Source: Leifsonia sp. NPDC080035 (GTDB taxonomy: Bacteria > Actinomycetota > Actinomycetes > Actinomycetales > Microbacteriaceae). Taken from it: a stretch of DNA of 64,000 nt. The notes below the pieces were generated by a model, which saw only the letters and a list, made by a program, of their open reading frames with translations, was not told the DNA's origin and did not search any database. This document shows, one piece after another, positions 57,561-64,000 of this stretch. The stretch's first letter is position 1. Every line of letters begins with the position of its first letter. The stretch covers positions 1,116,001-1,180,000 of the forward strand of contig NZ_CP157390.1 in assembly GCF_040050925.1 (NCBI RefSeq), read 5' to 3'. The position numbers and the translations under genes were made by a program.

Positions 57561-58169
57561 TCACTCGGCGCCATCGGCTGGCGACGGGACGGCCGGGGGG
57601 ACGGGACCGGCGTCGAGCAGGAAGTCCAGGATGTCCGCCGTGCGGGTGCGCAGCTCCGGTCCGTGGCCGAGGCGCCAGGGCGCGTCCACCGGCACGAGGG
57701 TGCGATCGGCCACCGCGGCACGGACGCTGAGCGGGGCGCGGGTGAGGGCGAAGAGCGCGACGCTGCCTGCGACCATCGGCTCCAGCGCGGGGACGGGGCC
57801 GAGGGAGTGGCAGCGCGCCTCGGTGCGCACCACATCCACCAGCTCGGCGATCCCGTGCGGGCCGGCGCCGCGGCGGCGCGCGGCCGCCACCTCGCGCAGC
57901 GTGGCCAGAGCCGCCTCGGCGTCCTCCTCGCGCTCCGCCTCCGGGTAGTCGCTGATCCCGACCGTGCGGGCGAAGCGGCCGAACCGGGTCCCGGAGAGCC
58001 GGGTCGCCAGCTGCGCCAGGAGCGCGCGGTCGGCCGGCGACGGGCTCGCCGCGCGCGCGACGAGCCCCTCGATCCGCTCTGCGGTGAGCGCGCGCCAGTC
58101 GTTGCTGACGCCCGACTCGTCAACGTCGGGACGCTGGCTGAGCGGCAGGTAGCGGGCGAAGTCGGCCAC
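57561..58169 (-). CDS. Unrecognised conserved-looking protein after sugar permease
   Basis: A 202-residue, mostly helical protein. Recognisable stretches are DFARYLPLSQRPDVDESGVSNDW (in parts), IEGLVARAASPSPADRALLAQLATRL, SLGPVPALEPMVAGSVALFALTRA and RTRTADILDFLLDAG. I cannot place it in a family. It reads in the same direction as the sugar transporter genes and begins 20 bp after the permease stop at GTG 58169, so it may be the last gene of that operon. The GTG is preceded by ggcggtctgatc, only a weak ribosome site. Confidence 0.62.
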   Translation of the reverse strand: MADFARYLPLSQRPDVDESGVSNDWRALTAERIEGLVARAASPSPADRALLAQLATRLSGTRFGRFARTVGISDYPEAEREEDAEAALATLREVAAARRRGAGPHGIAELVDVVRTEARCHSLGPVPALEPMVAGSVALFALTRAPLSVRAAVADRTLVPVDAPWRLGHGPELRTRTADILDFLLDAGPVPPAVPSPADGAE

Positions 58170-58188
58170 GATCAGACCGCCCCGCCGG

Positions 58189-59433
58189 TCACCGTCCGCC
58201 CGAGCGGCGCTTGTTGTAGACGTCGAACGCCACGGCGAGCAACAGCACGAAGCCCTTGACGGCCTGCTGCCACTCGATGCCGATGCCCATGATCGACATG
58301 CCGTTGTTGAGCACGCCGATGATGAGGCCACCGATGATCGCACCGCCGATGGTGCCGACGCCGCCCTGCACCGCCGCACCGCCGATGAACGCGGCCGAGA
58401 TCGCCTCCAGCTCGAAGCCGTCGCCCGCCTTCGGCCCGGCGAGGTTCAGCCGGGCGGTGAAGACCAGGCCGCCCAGCGCCGCGAGGAAGCCCATGTTGAC
58501 GAACAGCCAGAAGGTGACGTTCCTGGTCTTGATACCGGAGAGCTCGGCCGCGTGCAGGTTGCCGCCGATCGCGTAGACGTGCCGGCCGAAGACGGAGCGG
58601 TTCATGATGATCCCGTAGATGAGCACGAGCACCGCGAGCACGATGAGCGTCACCGGGATGCCCTTGAACGTCGAGAGCGCGTACGCGAACAGCGCGATGC
58701 CCGCCGAGACCAGCACCAGCTTCGTGACGAACCAGGCGAGCGGCTCGACGTCCTGGTTGTAGCTCTGCCGGCCGCGGCGCACGCGCACCTGCTGCACGAT
58801 CACGCCGATGATGGCCAGAACGCCGACGCCGAGGGAGAGCGGGTCGAGGTTCATGTCCCCGAACAGGTTCGTCAGGAAGCCGTTGCCGAGCGCGCGGTAC
58901 TCCGCCGGGAACGATCCGATGTTGGCGTTGCCGAGCACCACGAGCGCCAGCCCGCGGAAGATCAGCATTCCCGCGAGCGTCACGATGAACGCGGGTATGC
59001 CGACGTAGGCGATCCAGAAGCCCTGCCAGGCGCCGACCGCGGCCCCCACGGCGAGCGAGAGGATGATCGACAGCCACCACGGCAGGCCGAGGTTCACAGC
59101 GAAGACGCCGGAGATCGCCCCGACGAACGCCGCGATCGAGCCGACCGACAGGTCGATGTGGCCGGCCACGATCACCATCACCATGCCGATGGCGAGGATG
59201 AGGATGTAGCCGTTCTGCACGATCAGGTTGGAGACGTTCTGCGGCCGCAGCAGGATCCCGCCGGTCAGGAACTCGAACAGCACGACCACCACGAGCAGGG
59301 CGAGGAAGATGCCGTTCTTGCCCAGATCGGTGATGACGTGCTGGATGCGGCGGGTGAACGCGTTGTCCGGCGGGTTGACCGCTGCTCCTGCGGCGGTCCC
59401 TGCGGTCTCGGCGGCGTCGTCGAGCTTGGTCAT
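58189..59433 (-). CDS. Sugar ABC transporter permease (GguB/XylH type)
   Basis: A 414-residue permease with about 11 helices. LILAIGMVMVIVAGHIDLSVGSIAAFVGAISGVF (in parts) and GIPAFIVTLAGMLIFRGLALVVLGN carry the BPD_transp_2 signature of the ribose/xylose/galactose branch. An extended cytoplasmic loop lies near 220-235 (RVRRGRQSYNQDVE). It overlaps the ATPase gene by four bases. It forms the membrane part of the ABC importer with 59430 and the binding protein 61026. Confidence 0.92.
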   Translation of the reverse strand: MTKLDDAAETAGTAAGAAVNPPDNAFTRRIQHVITDLGKNGIFLALLVVVVLFEFLTGGILLRPQNVSNLIVQNGYILILAIGMVMVIVAGHIDLSVGSIAAFVGAISGVFAVNLGLPWWLSIILSLAVGAAVGAWQGFWIAYVGIPAFIVTLAGMLIFRGLALVVLGNANIGSFPAEYRALGNGFLTNLFGDMNLDPLSLGVGVLAIIGVIVQQVRVRRGRQSYNQDVEPLAWFVTKLVLVSAGIALFAYALSTFKGIPVTLIVLAVLVLIYGIIMNRSVFGRHVYAIGGNLHAAELSGIKTRNVTFWLFVNMGFLAALGGLVFTARLNLAGPKAGDGFELEAISAAFIGGAAVQGGVGTIGGAIIGGLIIGVLNNGMSIMGIGIEWQQAVKGFVLLLAVAFDVYNKRRSGGR

Positions 59434-60962
59434 CGTTGCTTCTCCTGGGTCATGAGGGTGAGGACCGCCTCGGGGGTCGCTTCTTCGATGGGCAGTTCGC
59501 CCGTGATCCGGCCCTCCGACAGGGCGTAGACACGGTCGGAGATGCCGAGCAGCTCCGGCAGCTCGGAGGAGATGACGATGATCCCCTTACCCTGCGCCGC
59601 GAGCTCGTTGATGATGTTGTAGATCTCGTACTTGGCGCCGACGTCGATGCCGCGCGTCGGCTCGTCGAGGATGAGCACATCGGGGTCGGCGTAGATCCAC
59701 TTCGAGAGCACGACCTTCTGCTGGTTGCCTCCCGAGAGCTTGCCCACCTTCGCCAGCACGGTCGGCGACTTGATGTTCATGCTCGTGCGGTAGCTGTTCG
59801 CGATCTCGTACTCGCGGTTGTCGTCGACGAGGCCGCCGGTGGAGAGCTTGTCGAGGGACGCGAGCGAGATGTTCCGCTTGATGTCCTCGATGAGGTTGAG
59901 GCCGTAGTGCTTCCTGTCCTCGGTCGCGTAGGCGATGCCGTGCTTGATCGCGTCCGAGACGGAGCGGATCTTGATCTCCCTGCCCGCCTTGAAGACCTTG
60001 CCGGAGATGCGCGTGCCGTAGGAGCGGCCGAACAGGCTCATCGCGAACTCGGTCCGCCCGGCGCCCATCAGCCCGGCGATGCCGACGATCTCGCCCCGGC
60101 GGACGGAGATGCTCACGTCGTCGACGACGACGCGGGACGGGTCCTGCGGGTGGTGGGCCGTCCAGTTCTCGACGCGGAGGATCTCGTCGCCGATCTCCGG
60201 GGTGTGGTCGGGATAGCGGTGCTCCAGGTCGCGGCCGACCATGTCCTTGATGATCCGGTTCTCGGTGACGTCGCCCTTCGAGATGGTCTCTATGGTGCGG
60301 CCGTCGCGGATCACCGTGACCGAGTCGGCCACCTTGCGGATCTCGTTGAGCTTGTGGCTGATGATGATCGAGGTGATCCCCTGCTCCTTGAGCTGGAGGA
60401 TGAGGTCGAGCAGGTGCGCGGAGTCCTCGTCGTTCAGCGCCGCCGTCGGCTCGTCCAGGATCAGCAGCTTCACGCGCTTGGACAGCGCCTTCGCGATCTC
60501 GACGAGCTGCTGCTTGCCGACGCCGATGTCCAGGATCTTGGTCGTCGGGTTCTCCTTGAGGCCGACGCGGGCGAGCAGCTCGGCCGCCGCCGCGTTGGTC
60601 TTGTTCCAGTCGATGAGCCCGGCGAACCCCTTCACCTCGTTGCCGAGGAAGATGTTCTCGGCAATCGAGAGGTAGGGGCTGAGCGCCAGCTCCTGGTGGA
60701 TGATGACGATGCCCTCTGCCTCGCTGTCGCGGATGGAGCCGAACTCCATCACGCGGTCCTCGAAGACGATGTCTCCGTCGTAGCTGCCGAAGGGATACAC
60801 CCCGGACAGCACCTTCATGAGCGTCGACTTCCCCGCGCCGTTCTCCCCGCAGATGGCGTGAACCTCGCCGCGCGAGACGGCGATGGTCACGTCCTGCAGC
60901 GCTTTCACGCCGGGGAACGTCTTGGTGATGCCGCGCATCTCCAGAATGTTGGAGCTGGTCAC
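59430..60962 (-). CDS. Sugar ABC transporter ATP-binding protein (GguA type)
   Basis: A 510-residue protein with two ABC domains. The first has GENGAGKSTLMKVLSG and the atypical signature IGVGKQQLVEIAKAL, typical of RbsA/XylG/GguA. Its Walker B is LLILDEPTAAL. The second has a modified Walker A (GIAGLMGAGRTEFAMSLFG) and a proper LSGGNQQKVVLSKWI with LILDEPTRGIDVG. ATG 60962 precedes the permease start by four bases at the other end. It energises uptake of a pentose, galactose or related sugar. Confidence 0.93.
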   Translation of the reverse strand: MTSSNILEMRGITKTFPGVKALQDVTIAVSRGEVHAICGENGAGKSTLMKVLSGVYPFGSYDGDIVFEDRVMEFGSIRDSEAEGIVIIHQELALSPYLSIAENIFLGNEVKGFAGLIDWNKTNAAAAELLARVGLKENPTTKILDIGVGKQQLVEIAKALSKRVKLLILDEPTAALNDEDSAHLLDLILQLKEQGITSIIISHKLNEIRKVADSVTVIRDGRTIETISKGDVTENRIIKDMVGRDLEHRYPDHTPEIGDEILRVENWTAHHPQDPSRVVVDDVSISVRRGEIVGIAGLMGAGRTEFAMSLFGRSYGTRISGKVFKAGREIKIRSVSDAIKHGIAYATEDRKHYGLNLIEDIKRNISLASLDKLSTGGLVDDNREYEIANSYRTSMNIKSPTVLAKVGKLSGGNQQKVVLSKWIYADPDVLILDEPTRGIDVGAKYEIYNIINELAAQGKGIIVISSELPELLGISDRVYALSEGRITGELPIEEATPEAVLTLMTQEKQR

Positions 60963-61025
60963 TTCAGCTGCGCCTTTCTCCGGTGAAAGGCGGGCGGGGC
61001 GACCGGACGCCCCGCCCGCGGTCGG

Positions 61026-62156
61026 TCAACCCTTGATCTGCTTCTCGGTGTAGTAGCCGCCGTCGATCAGGACCGGCTGGATCTGGTCCTTCGTCACGAT
61101 GACCGGCTCCAGGAGGTAGGACGGGACGACCTTCTTGCCGTTGTCGTAGGTCTTCGTGTCGTTGACCTCCGGCTTGTCGCCGCCGAGCACGGCCTTCGCC
61201 ATCGAGACGGCCTCCTTGGCCAGCTCGCGGGTGTCCTTGTAGATGGTCGCGTACTGCTCGCCGGACTCGATCGCCTTGACCGAGTCGAGCTCGGCGTCCT
61301 GACCGGTGATGATCGGGAACTTGTCGCCGACCGAGTAGCCGGCGTCGGTCAGCGCGGAGATGATTCCGCGGGAGAGGCCGTCGTAGGGCGAGAGCACGGC
61401 GTCGACCTTCGAGCCGTCGGAGTATGTCTTGGTGAGGATGTCCTCCATGCGGCTCTGGGCGACCTCGCCGTCCCAGCGGAGCGTCGCGACGGTGTTGAAG
61501 TCGGTCTGCTTGCTCTTGACCACGAGCGTGCCGTCGTCGAGGTACGGCTTCAGCGTGTCCATCGCGCCCTTGTAGAAGAAGGTGGCGTTGTTGTCGTCGG
61601 GGCTGCCGGCGAAAACCTCGATGTTGAACGGGCCCTTGGGAGCGCTCGCCGCCTTCTTGCCTTCGAGGTCGGTCAGCTTCAGGCCGGCCAGGAGCGAGTT
61701 GGCCTGCTGCACGCCGACCTTGTAGTTGTCGAAGGTCGCGTAGTAGTCCACGTTCTCGGAGTCGCGGATGAGGCGGTCGTAGGCGATCACCTTGATGTCG
61801 CTGTCGGCGGCCTCCTGCAGCACGTTGGTGAGGGTCGTGCCGTCGATGGAGGCGATGATGAGCGCCTTCGCGCCCTTGGTGATCATGTTCTCGAGCTGCG
61901 ACACCTGGGTCGGGATGTCGTCCTCCGCGTACTGCAGGTCGACGGTGTAGCCCGCGTCCTCCAGCTGCTTCTTGACGTTGTTGCCGTCGGCGATCCAGCG
62001 CTCGGACGACTTGGTGGGCATCGCGACGCCGATGAGGCCGCCGTCTCCACCTCCGTCGCCGGACGACGAGCCGGACGAGGACGAGCATGCCGCGAGCGAC
62101 ACGGCGAGGGCGCCGGTGGCCAGACCGGCTGTGATGAGGCGGGTGAGCTTGCGCAC
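61026..62156 (-). CDS. Sugar-binding lipoprotein (ChvE type)
   Basis: A 376-residue lipoprotein. The lipobox LAAC has its cysteine at residue 24, and a Ser/Gly linker follows. The mature domain has IGVAMPTKSSERWIADGNNVK, LQYAEDDIPTQVSQLENMITKGAKALIIASIDG (in parts), IAYDRLIRDSENVDYYATFDNYKVG and a C-terminal SYLLEPVIVTKDQI segment. This is the ChvE/multiple-monosaccharide branch. The GTG start at 62156 lies after ggagaagg. It is the first gene of the operon, with a LacI operator just downstream of its promoter. Confidence 0.92.
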   Translation of the reverse strand: MRKLTRLITAGLATGALAVSLAACSSSSGSSSGDGGGDGGLIGVAMPTKSSERWIADGNNVKKQLEDAGYTVDLQYAEDDIPTQVSQLENMITKGAKALIIASIDGTTLTNVLQEAADSDIKVIAYDRLIRDSENVDYYATFDNYKVGVQQANSLLAGLKLTDLEGKKAASAPKGPFNIEVFAGSPDDNNATFFYKGAMDTLKPYLDDGTLVVKSKQTDFNTVATLRWDGEVAQSRMEDILTKTYSDGSKVDAVLSPYDGLSRGIISALTDAGYSVGDKFPIITGQDAELDSVKAIESGEQYATIYKDTRELAKEAVSMAKAVLGGDKPEVNDTKTYDNGKKVVPSYLLEPVIVTKDQIQPVLIDGGYYTEKQIKG

Positions 62157-62198
62157 TGTGAATCCTTCTCCGTTGAATGCAGTGGTCGGCAGGACGCC

Positions 62199-62226
62199 GT
62201 GTGAGCGATCATATGAGCGCTCACAT
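62199..62226. promoter_or_regulatory. Tandem LacI-type operators before the sugar-binding gene
   Basis: tgagcgctca (62214-62223) is a perfect 10-bp palindrome inside atatgagcgctcacat, and gtgtgagcg (62199-62207) is a further half-site 15 bp away. A leftward promoter TTGACA (plus-strand tgtcaa 62258-62263), 18 bp, GAACAT (62234-62239) lies just upstream, so the operators cover the transcription start. The same TGTGAGCGCTnAC word precedes the lacI-type gene at 63522. Confidence 0.82.
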
Positions 62227-62334
62227 GGGGAAGATGTTCGCCCATCCTTCGGTCGCGTGTCAACCGTTTCTCCCAGAAATGTGACCGGTCAACGTGCCCG
62301 CCGCGCATCCCGCGCCGCCTCCGCGGCCGCCGAA

Positions 62335-62383
62335 GGGCACGTTGTTGTCGCTTTCGGGCGCCGAAAGTGACAACGACGTGCCC
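62335..62383. terminator. Very long hairpin after the lacI-type gene
   Basis: Two 23-nt arms (62335-62357 and 62361-62383) pair completely, counting two G-U pairs, around a 3-nt loop (gcg). It is 69 bp downstream of the lacI stop in the leftward direction. A low-complexity stretch of repeated ggcgcgcggc-like words (62390-62450) lies between. It likely terminates the regulator transcript before the sugar transporter promoter. Confidence 0.75.
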
Positions 62384-62451
62384 CTCGCGCGACGCGGGGC
62401 GGCGCGCGGCGGGTCGGCGGGGCGGCGCGCGCCGGGTCGGCGCGCGGCGCG

Positions 62452-63474
62452 TCAGCGGGCCGGCGCGGGGCCCGTGGAGCCGCGGACGATCAGCTCCGGC
62501 GCGGGGAACGGCGCCTCGAGCGGCGCCTGGCCCTCGATGGCCGCGAGCAGCACCGCGATAGTGCGGCGCCCCACCTCGGCGAAGTCCTGGCGGACCGTCG
62601 TGAGCGGCGGCAGGTAGTACGCGGCCTCCGGCACGTCGTCGAAGCCGATCACGCTCACGTCCTCCGGCACGCGCACGCCCGCGTCGTAGAGCGCGCGGAT
62701 GAGGCCGAGCGCCATGTGGTCGTTGCCGGCGAAGATCGCGGTGAACGACCGCGCGCCGATCAGCTCCCGGCCGACGCGGTAGCCCCGCTCCGCGGTCCAG
62801 TCGCCGAGCAGCGGCGGCCGGGTCTCCAGGTCGGCGGCGGACATCTCGCGCAGGTAGCCGGTCATCCGCGCCTCGGCCTCGATCCAGTCCTGAGGTCCGG
62901 CGAGGTGGATGATCTCCGTGTGGCCCAGCTCGATCAGGTGCCGCACCGCCCGCCGGGCGCCCTCGATCTGGTCGGCGCCGAGTGCCGTGGGCGAGGAGGT
63001 GGGCGACGCCTGCAGAGTGAGGTGCGGGATGCGCAGGGTGGCAGCGTCCAGCACCCGGGACACCCGGATCTGCGGAGCGATCACGACGATCCCCTCGACG
63101 CCCTGCTCCAGCAGGTGCCCGAGGCCGGAGCGGATGGACGCCTCGTCGCGGCCGTCGATGTTGGCCGTGACGGTCAGGTAGCCTGCAGCGCGCGCGGCGA
63201 CCTCGATCGCCTGGATGCTCGAGGCCGGACCCCAGAGCAGGCTCTCCGCGGAGAGGATCCCGACGGTGCGTGTCCGGCTGGTCACGAGCGCGCGCGCCGC
63301 GGAGCTCGGCCGGTAGTCCAGCTGCTCCATCGCCGCGAGCACGCGGTCCCTGGTCTCGGCGCGCAGGCTCGGGTGGTCGTTGAGCACGCGCGAGACGGTC
63401 TGGTGCGACACTCCCGCGGCTCGCGCGACGTCGTAGATGGTCGGCGCGCGATCCGTCGGCGACGACTCGGACAT
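62452..63474 (-). CDS. LacI family regulator of the sugar ABC transporter
   Basis: A 340-residue regulator. The helix-turn-helix TIYDVARAAGVSHQTVSRVLNDHPSLRAETRD (in parts) and hinge YRPSSAARALVTSRTRTVGIL are followed by the sensor domain with YLTVTANIDGRDEAS, GVEGIVVIAPQ and FTAIFAGNDHMALGLIRALYDAG. It lies upstream of the ABC operon on the same strand but with its own promoter and terminator. Operator copies before itself and before the binding-protein gene imply autoregulation and control of sugar uptake. Confidence 0.92.
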   Translation of the reverse strand: MSESSPTDRAPTIYDVARAAGVSHQTVSRVLNDHPSLRAETRDRVLAAMEQLDYRPSSAARALVTSRTRTVGILSAESLLWGPASSIQAIEVAARAAGYLTVTANIDGRDEASIRSGLGHLLEQGVEGIVVIAPQIRVSRVLDAATLRIPHLTLQASPTSSPTALGADQIEGARRAVRHLIELGHTEIIHLAGPQDWIEAEARMTGYLREMSAADLETRPPLLGDWTAERGYRVGRELIGARSFTAIFAGNDHMALGLIRALYDAGVRVPEDVSVIGFDDVPEAAYYLPPLTTVRQDFAEVGRRTIAVLLAAIEGQAPLEAPFPAPELIVRGSTGPAPAR

Positions 63475-63521
63475 CGAAACCCCTTCAGTGGTAACGGACG
63501 CTACCCTATGGGATCAGGCCG

Positions 63522-63535
63522 TGTGAGCGCTAACG
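63522..63535. promoter_or_regulatory. LacI-type operator before the lacI-type gene
   Basis: tgtgagcgctaacg matches the operator core at 62211-62226. It lies 48 bp upstream of the regulator start. A second, looser palindrome, ggtaacggacgctacc (63490-63505), lies between it and the start codon. Confidence 0.75.
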
Positions 63536-63567
63536 CAGTCCGCTCGCACCCCCGTCGCGGTCACTGT

Positions 63568-63637
63568 CGCCATCGCTTCCGGAGTTGTTCACGCTCCGCC
63601 GCGGCGTGTTGCGGGAAGAACTCCGGAAGCGATGGCG
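63568..63637. terminator. 19-bp perfect inverted repeat with long loop
   Basis: cgccatcgcttccggagtt (63568-63586) has its exact complement at 63619-63637. The 32-nt loop holds a small second stem (cacgc and gcgtg). It lies 10 bp after the GH3 stop and upstream of the lacI promoter, both leftward, so it probably ends the GH3 transcript. Confidence 0.75.
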
Positions 63638-63646
63638 GGGACGCCG

Positions 63647-64000
63647 TCAGCGCACGGTGAAGGGTGCGCCGAGGAGGTCGGCGGGGCGCGAAGACGAGCC
63701 GACCAGCAGCTCGAAGTCACCCGCCTCGACCAGGCGGACGCCGTCCGCGTCCACGATCGTGCACTCCGCGACCGGGAGCGTCAGCCGCACCCGCGCGAAC
63801 TCGCCGGGCGCGAGGTCCACCTGGCGGTACGCCTTCAGCTCGCGATCCGTCCAGCTCACGCTCGTGACCGTGTCCCGCACGTACAGCTGCACGGTCTCCC
63901 GCGCCGGGCGGTCGCCGGTGTTGCGCACCGTGACCTCCGCCTCGATCAGGTCACCGGCGCCGAGCTCTGTGCGCGCGAGTGCCAGGTCGGCGTACTCGAC
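63647..64000 (-). CDS. GH3 glycosidase, C-terminal end (5' part outside window)
   Basis: The visible 117 residues form the fibronectin-III-like module that ends many GH3 beta-glucosidases: EVTVRNTGDRPARETVQLYVRD, SVSWTDRELKAYRQVDLAPGE and FELLVGSSSRPADLLGAPFTV (in parts). The frame is open to the window edge. Length of the full gene is unknown. It is a different gene from the GH3 at 30983. Its nearness to a sugar ABC transporter and its LacI regulator suggests a shared role in glycoside use. Confidence 0.85.
   Translation of the reverse strand, partial: VEYADLALARTELGAGDLIEAEVTVRNTGDRPARETVQLYVRDTVTSVSWTDRELKAYRQVDLAPGEFARVRLTLPVAECTIVDADGVRLVEAGDFELLVGSSSRPADLLGAPFTVR

Noticed and set aside
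62384..62451. A repeat array of ggcgcgcggcgggtcggcg-like words
   Set aside because: It is short, imperfect and GC-biased downstream sequence of the lacI-type gene. It has no unit spacing or flanking features of CRISPR or tandem-repeat loci.

Overview
The window is GC-rich, densely packed actinobacterial chromosome. Several traits suggest the family Microbacteriaceae, with a Leifsonia-like genus my best guess (inference): HspR/HAIR heat-shock control, a C-terminal LAxTG-type sorting signal, frequent GTG starts, 1-4 bp stop/start overlaps inside operons, and bifunctional-type dCTP deaminase. I found no phage genome, insertion sequence, CRISPR array, rRNA or tRNA, so most of this looks like ordinary chromosome with some accessory surface and sugar-use islands.

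Layout. 1-4388 (minus) is a surface-polysaccharide operon: a processive family-2 glycosyltransferase, a membrane-anchored GH26 glycosidase and UDP-glucose dehydrogenase (cut by the window edge). 4389-4841 is gene-free but holds two strong inverted repeats. 4842-8814 carries small housekeeping genes (lipoprotein, NTF2-like, DUF1345, SAP-like, nitroreductase, Zn alcohol dehydrogenase). 8824-15607 is a surface/accessory island: a 1275-residue beta-helix/Ig-repeat protein with an LAGTG anchor, then a coupled operon of two DUF6916-like proteins, an acetyltransferase and three phage-tail-collar (microcystin-dependent-type) proteins. 15627-17850 is an N-domain-less clpB with a HspR box. 18833-23110 is a copper handling cluster (YcnI, CopC, CopD-CtaG fusion, unknown membrane protein). 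23140-29938 has two APC permeases, an rRNA-methyltransferase-like gene, and an amidohydrolase/permease operon divergent from a TetR regulator. 30983-36022 is a glycoside-use unit (GH3, sugar symporter, divergent LacI with paired operators). 38050-40280 is kbl-tdh (threonine to glycine plus acetyl-CoA).

42909-47104 is the dnaK-grpE-dnaJ-hspR operon with two HAIR boxes upstream and a 36-bp perfect palindrome between grpE and dnaJ. Together with the clpB box the window holds the regulator and three of its likely targets. 47168-56214 carries a YtrA-like GntR unit, a HIT gene broken by a 7-bp tandem duplication, two MFS exporters, a small alarmone synthetase, a divergent pair of histidine-rich winged-helix regulators, and idi. 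56903-62156 has dcd and a ChvE-type sugar ABC transporter. Its LacI regulator (62452-63474) has matching operators before itself and before the binding protein. The window ends inside another GH3 gene.

All functional names rest on reading motifs by eye, with no database search. The most unusual items are the HIT duplication, the His-rich regulator pair, the collar/DUF6916 operon, the synthase-plus-hydrolase polysaccharide operon, and a set of long or three-part palindromes at gene ends.
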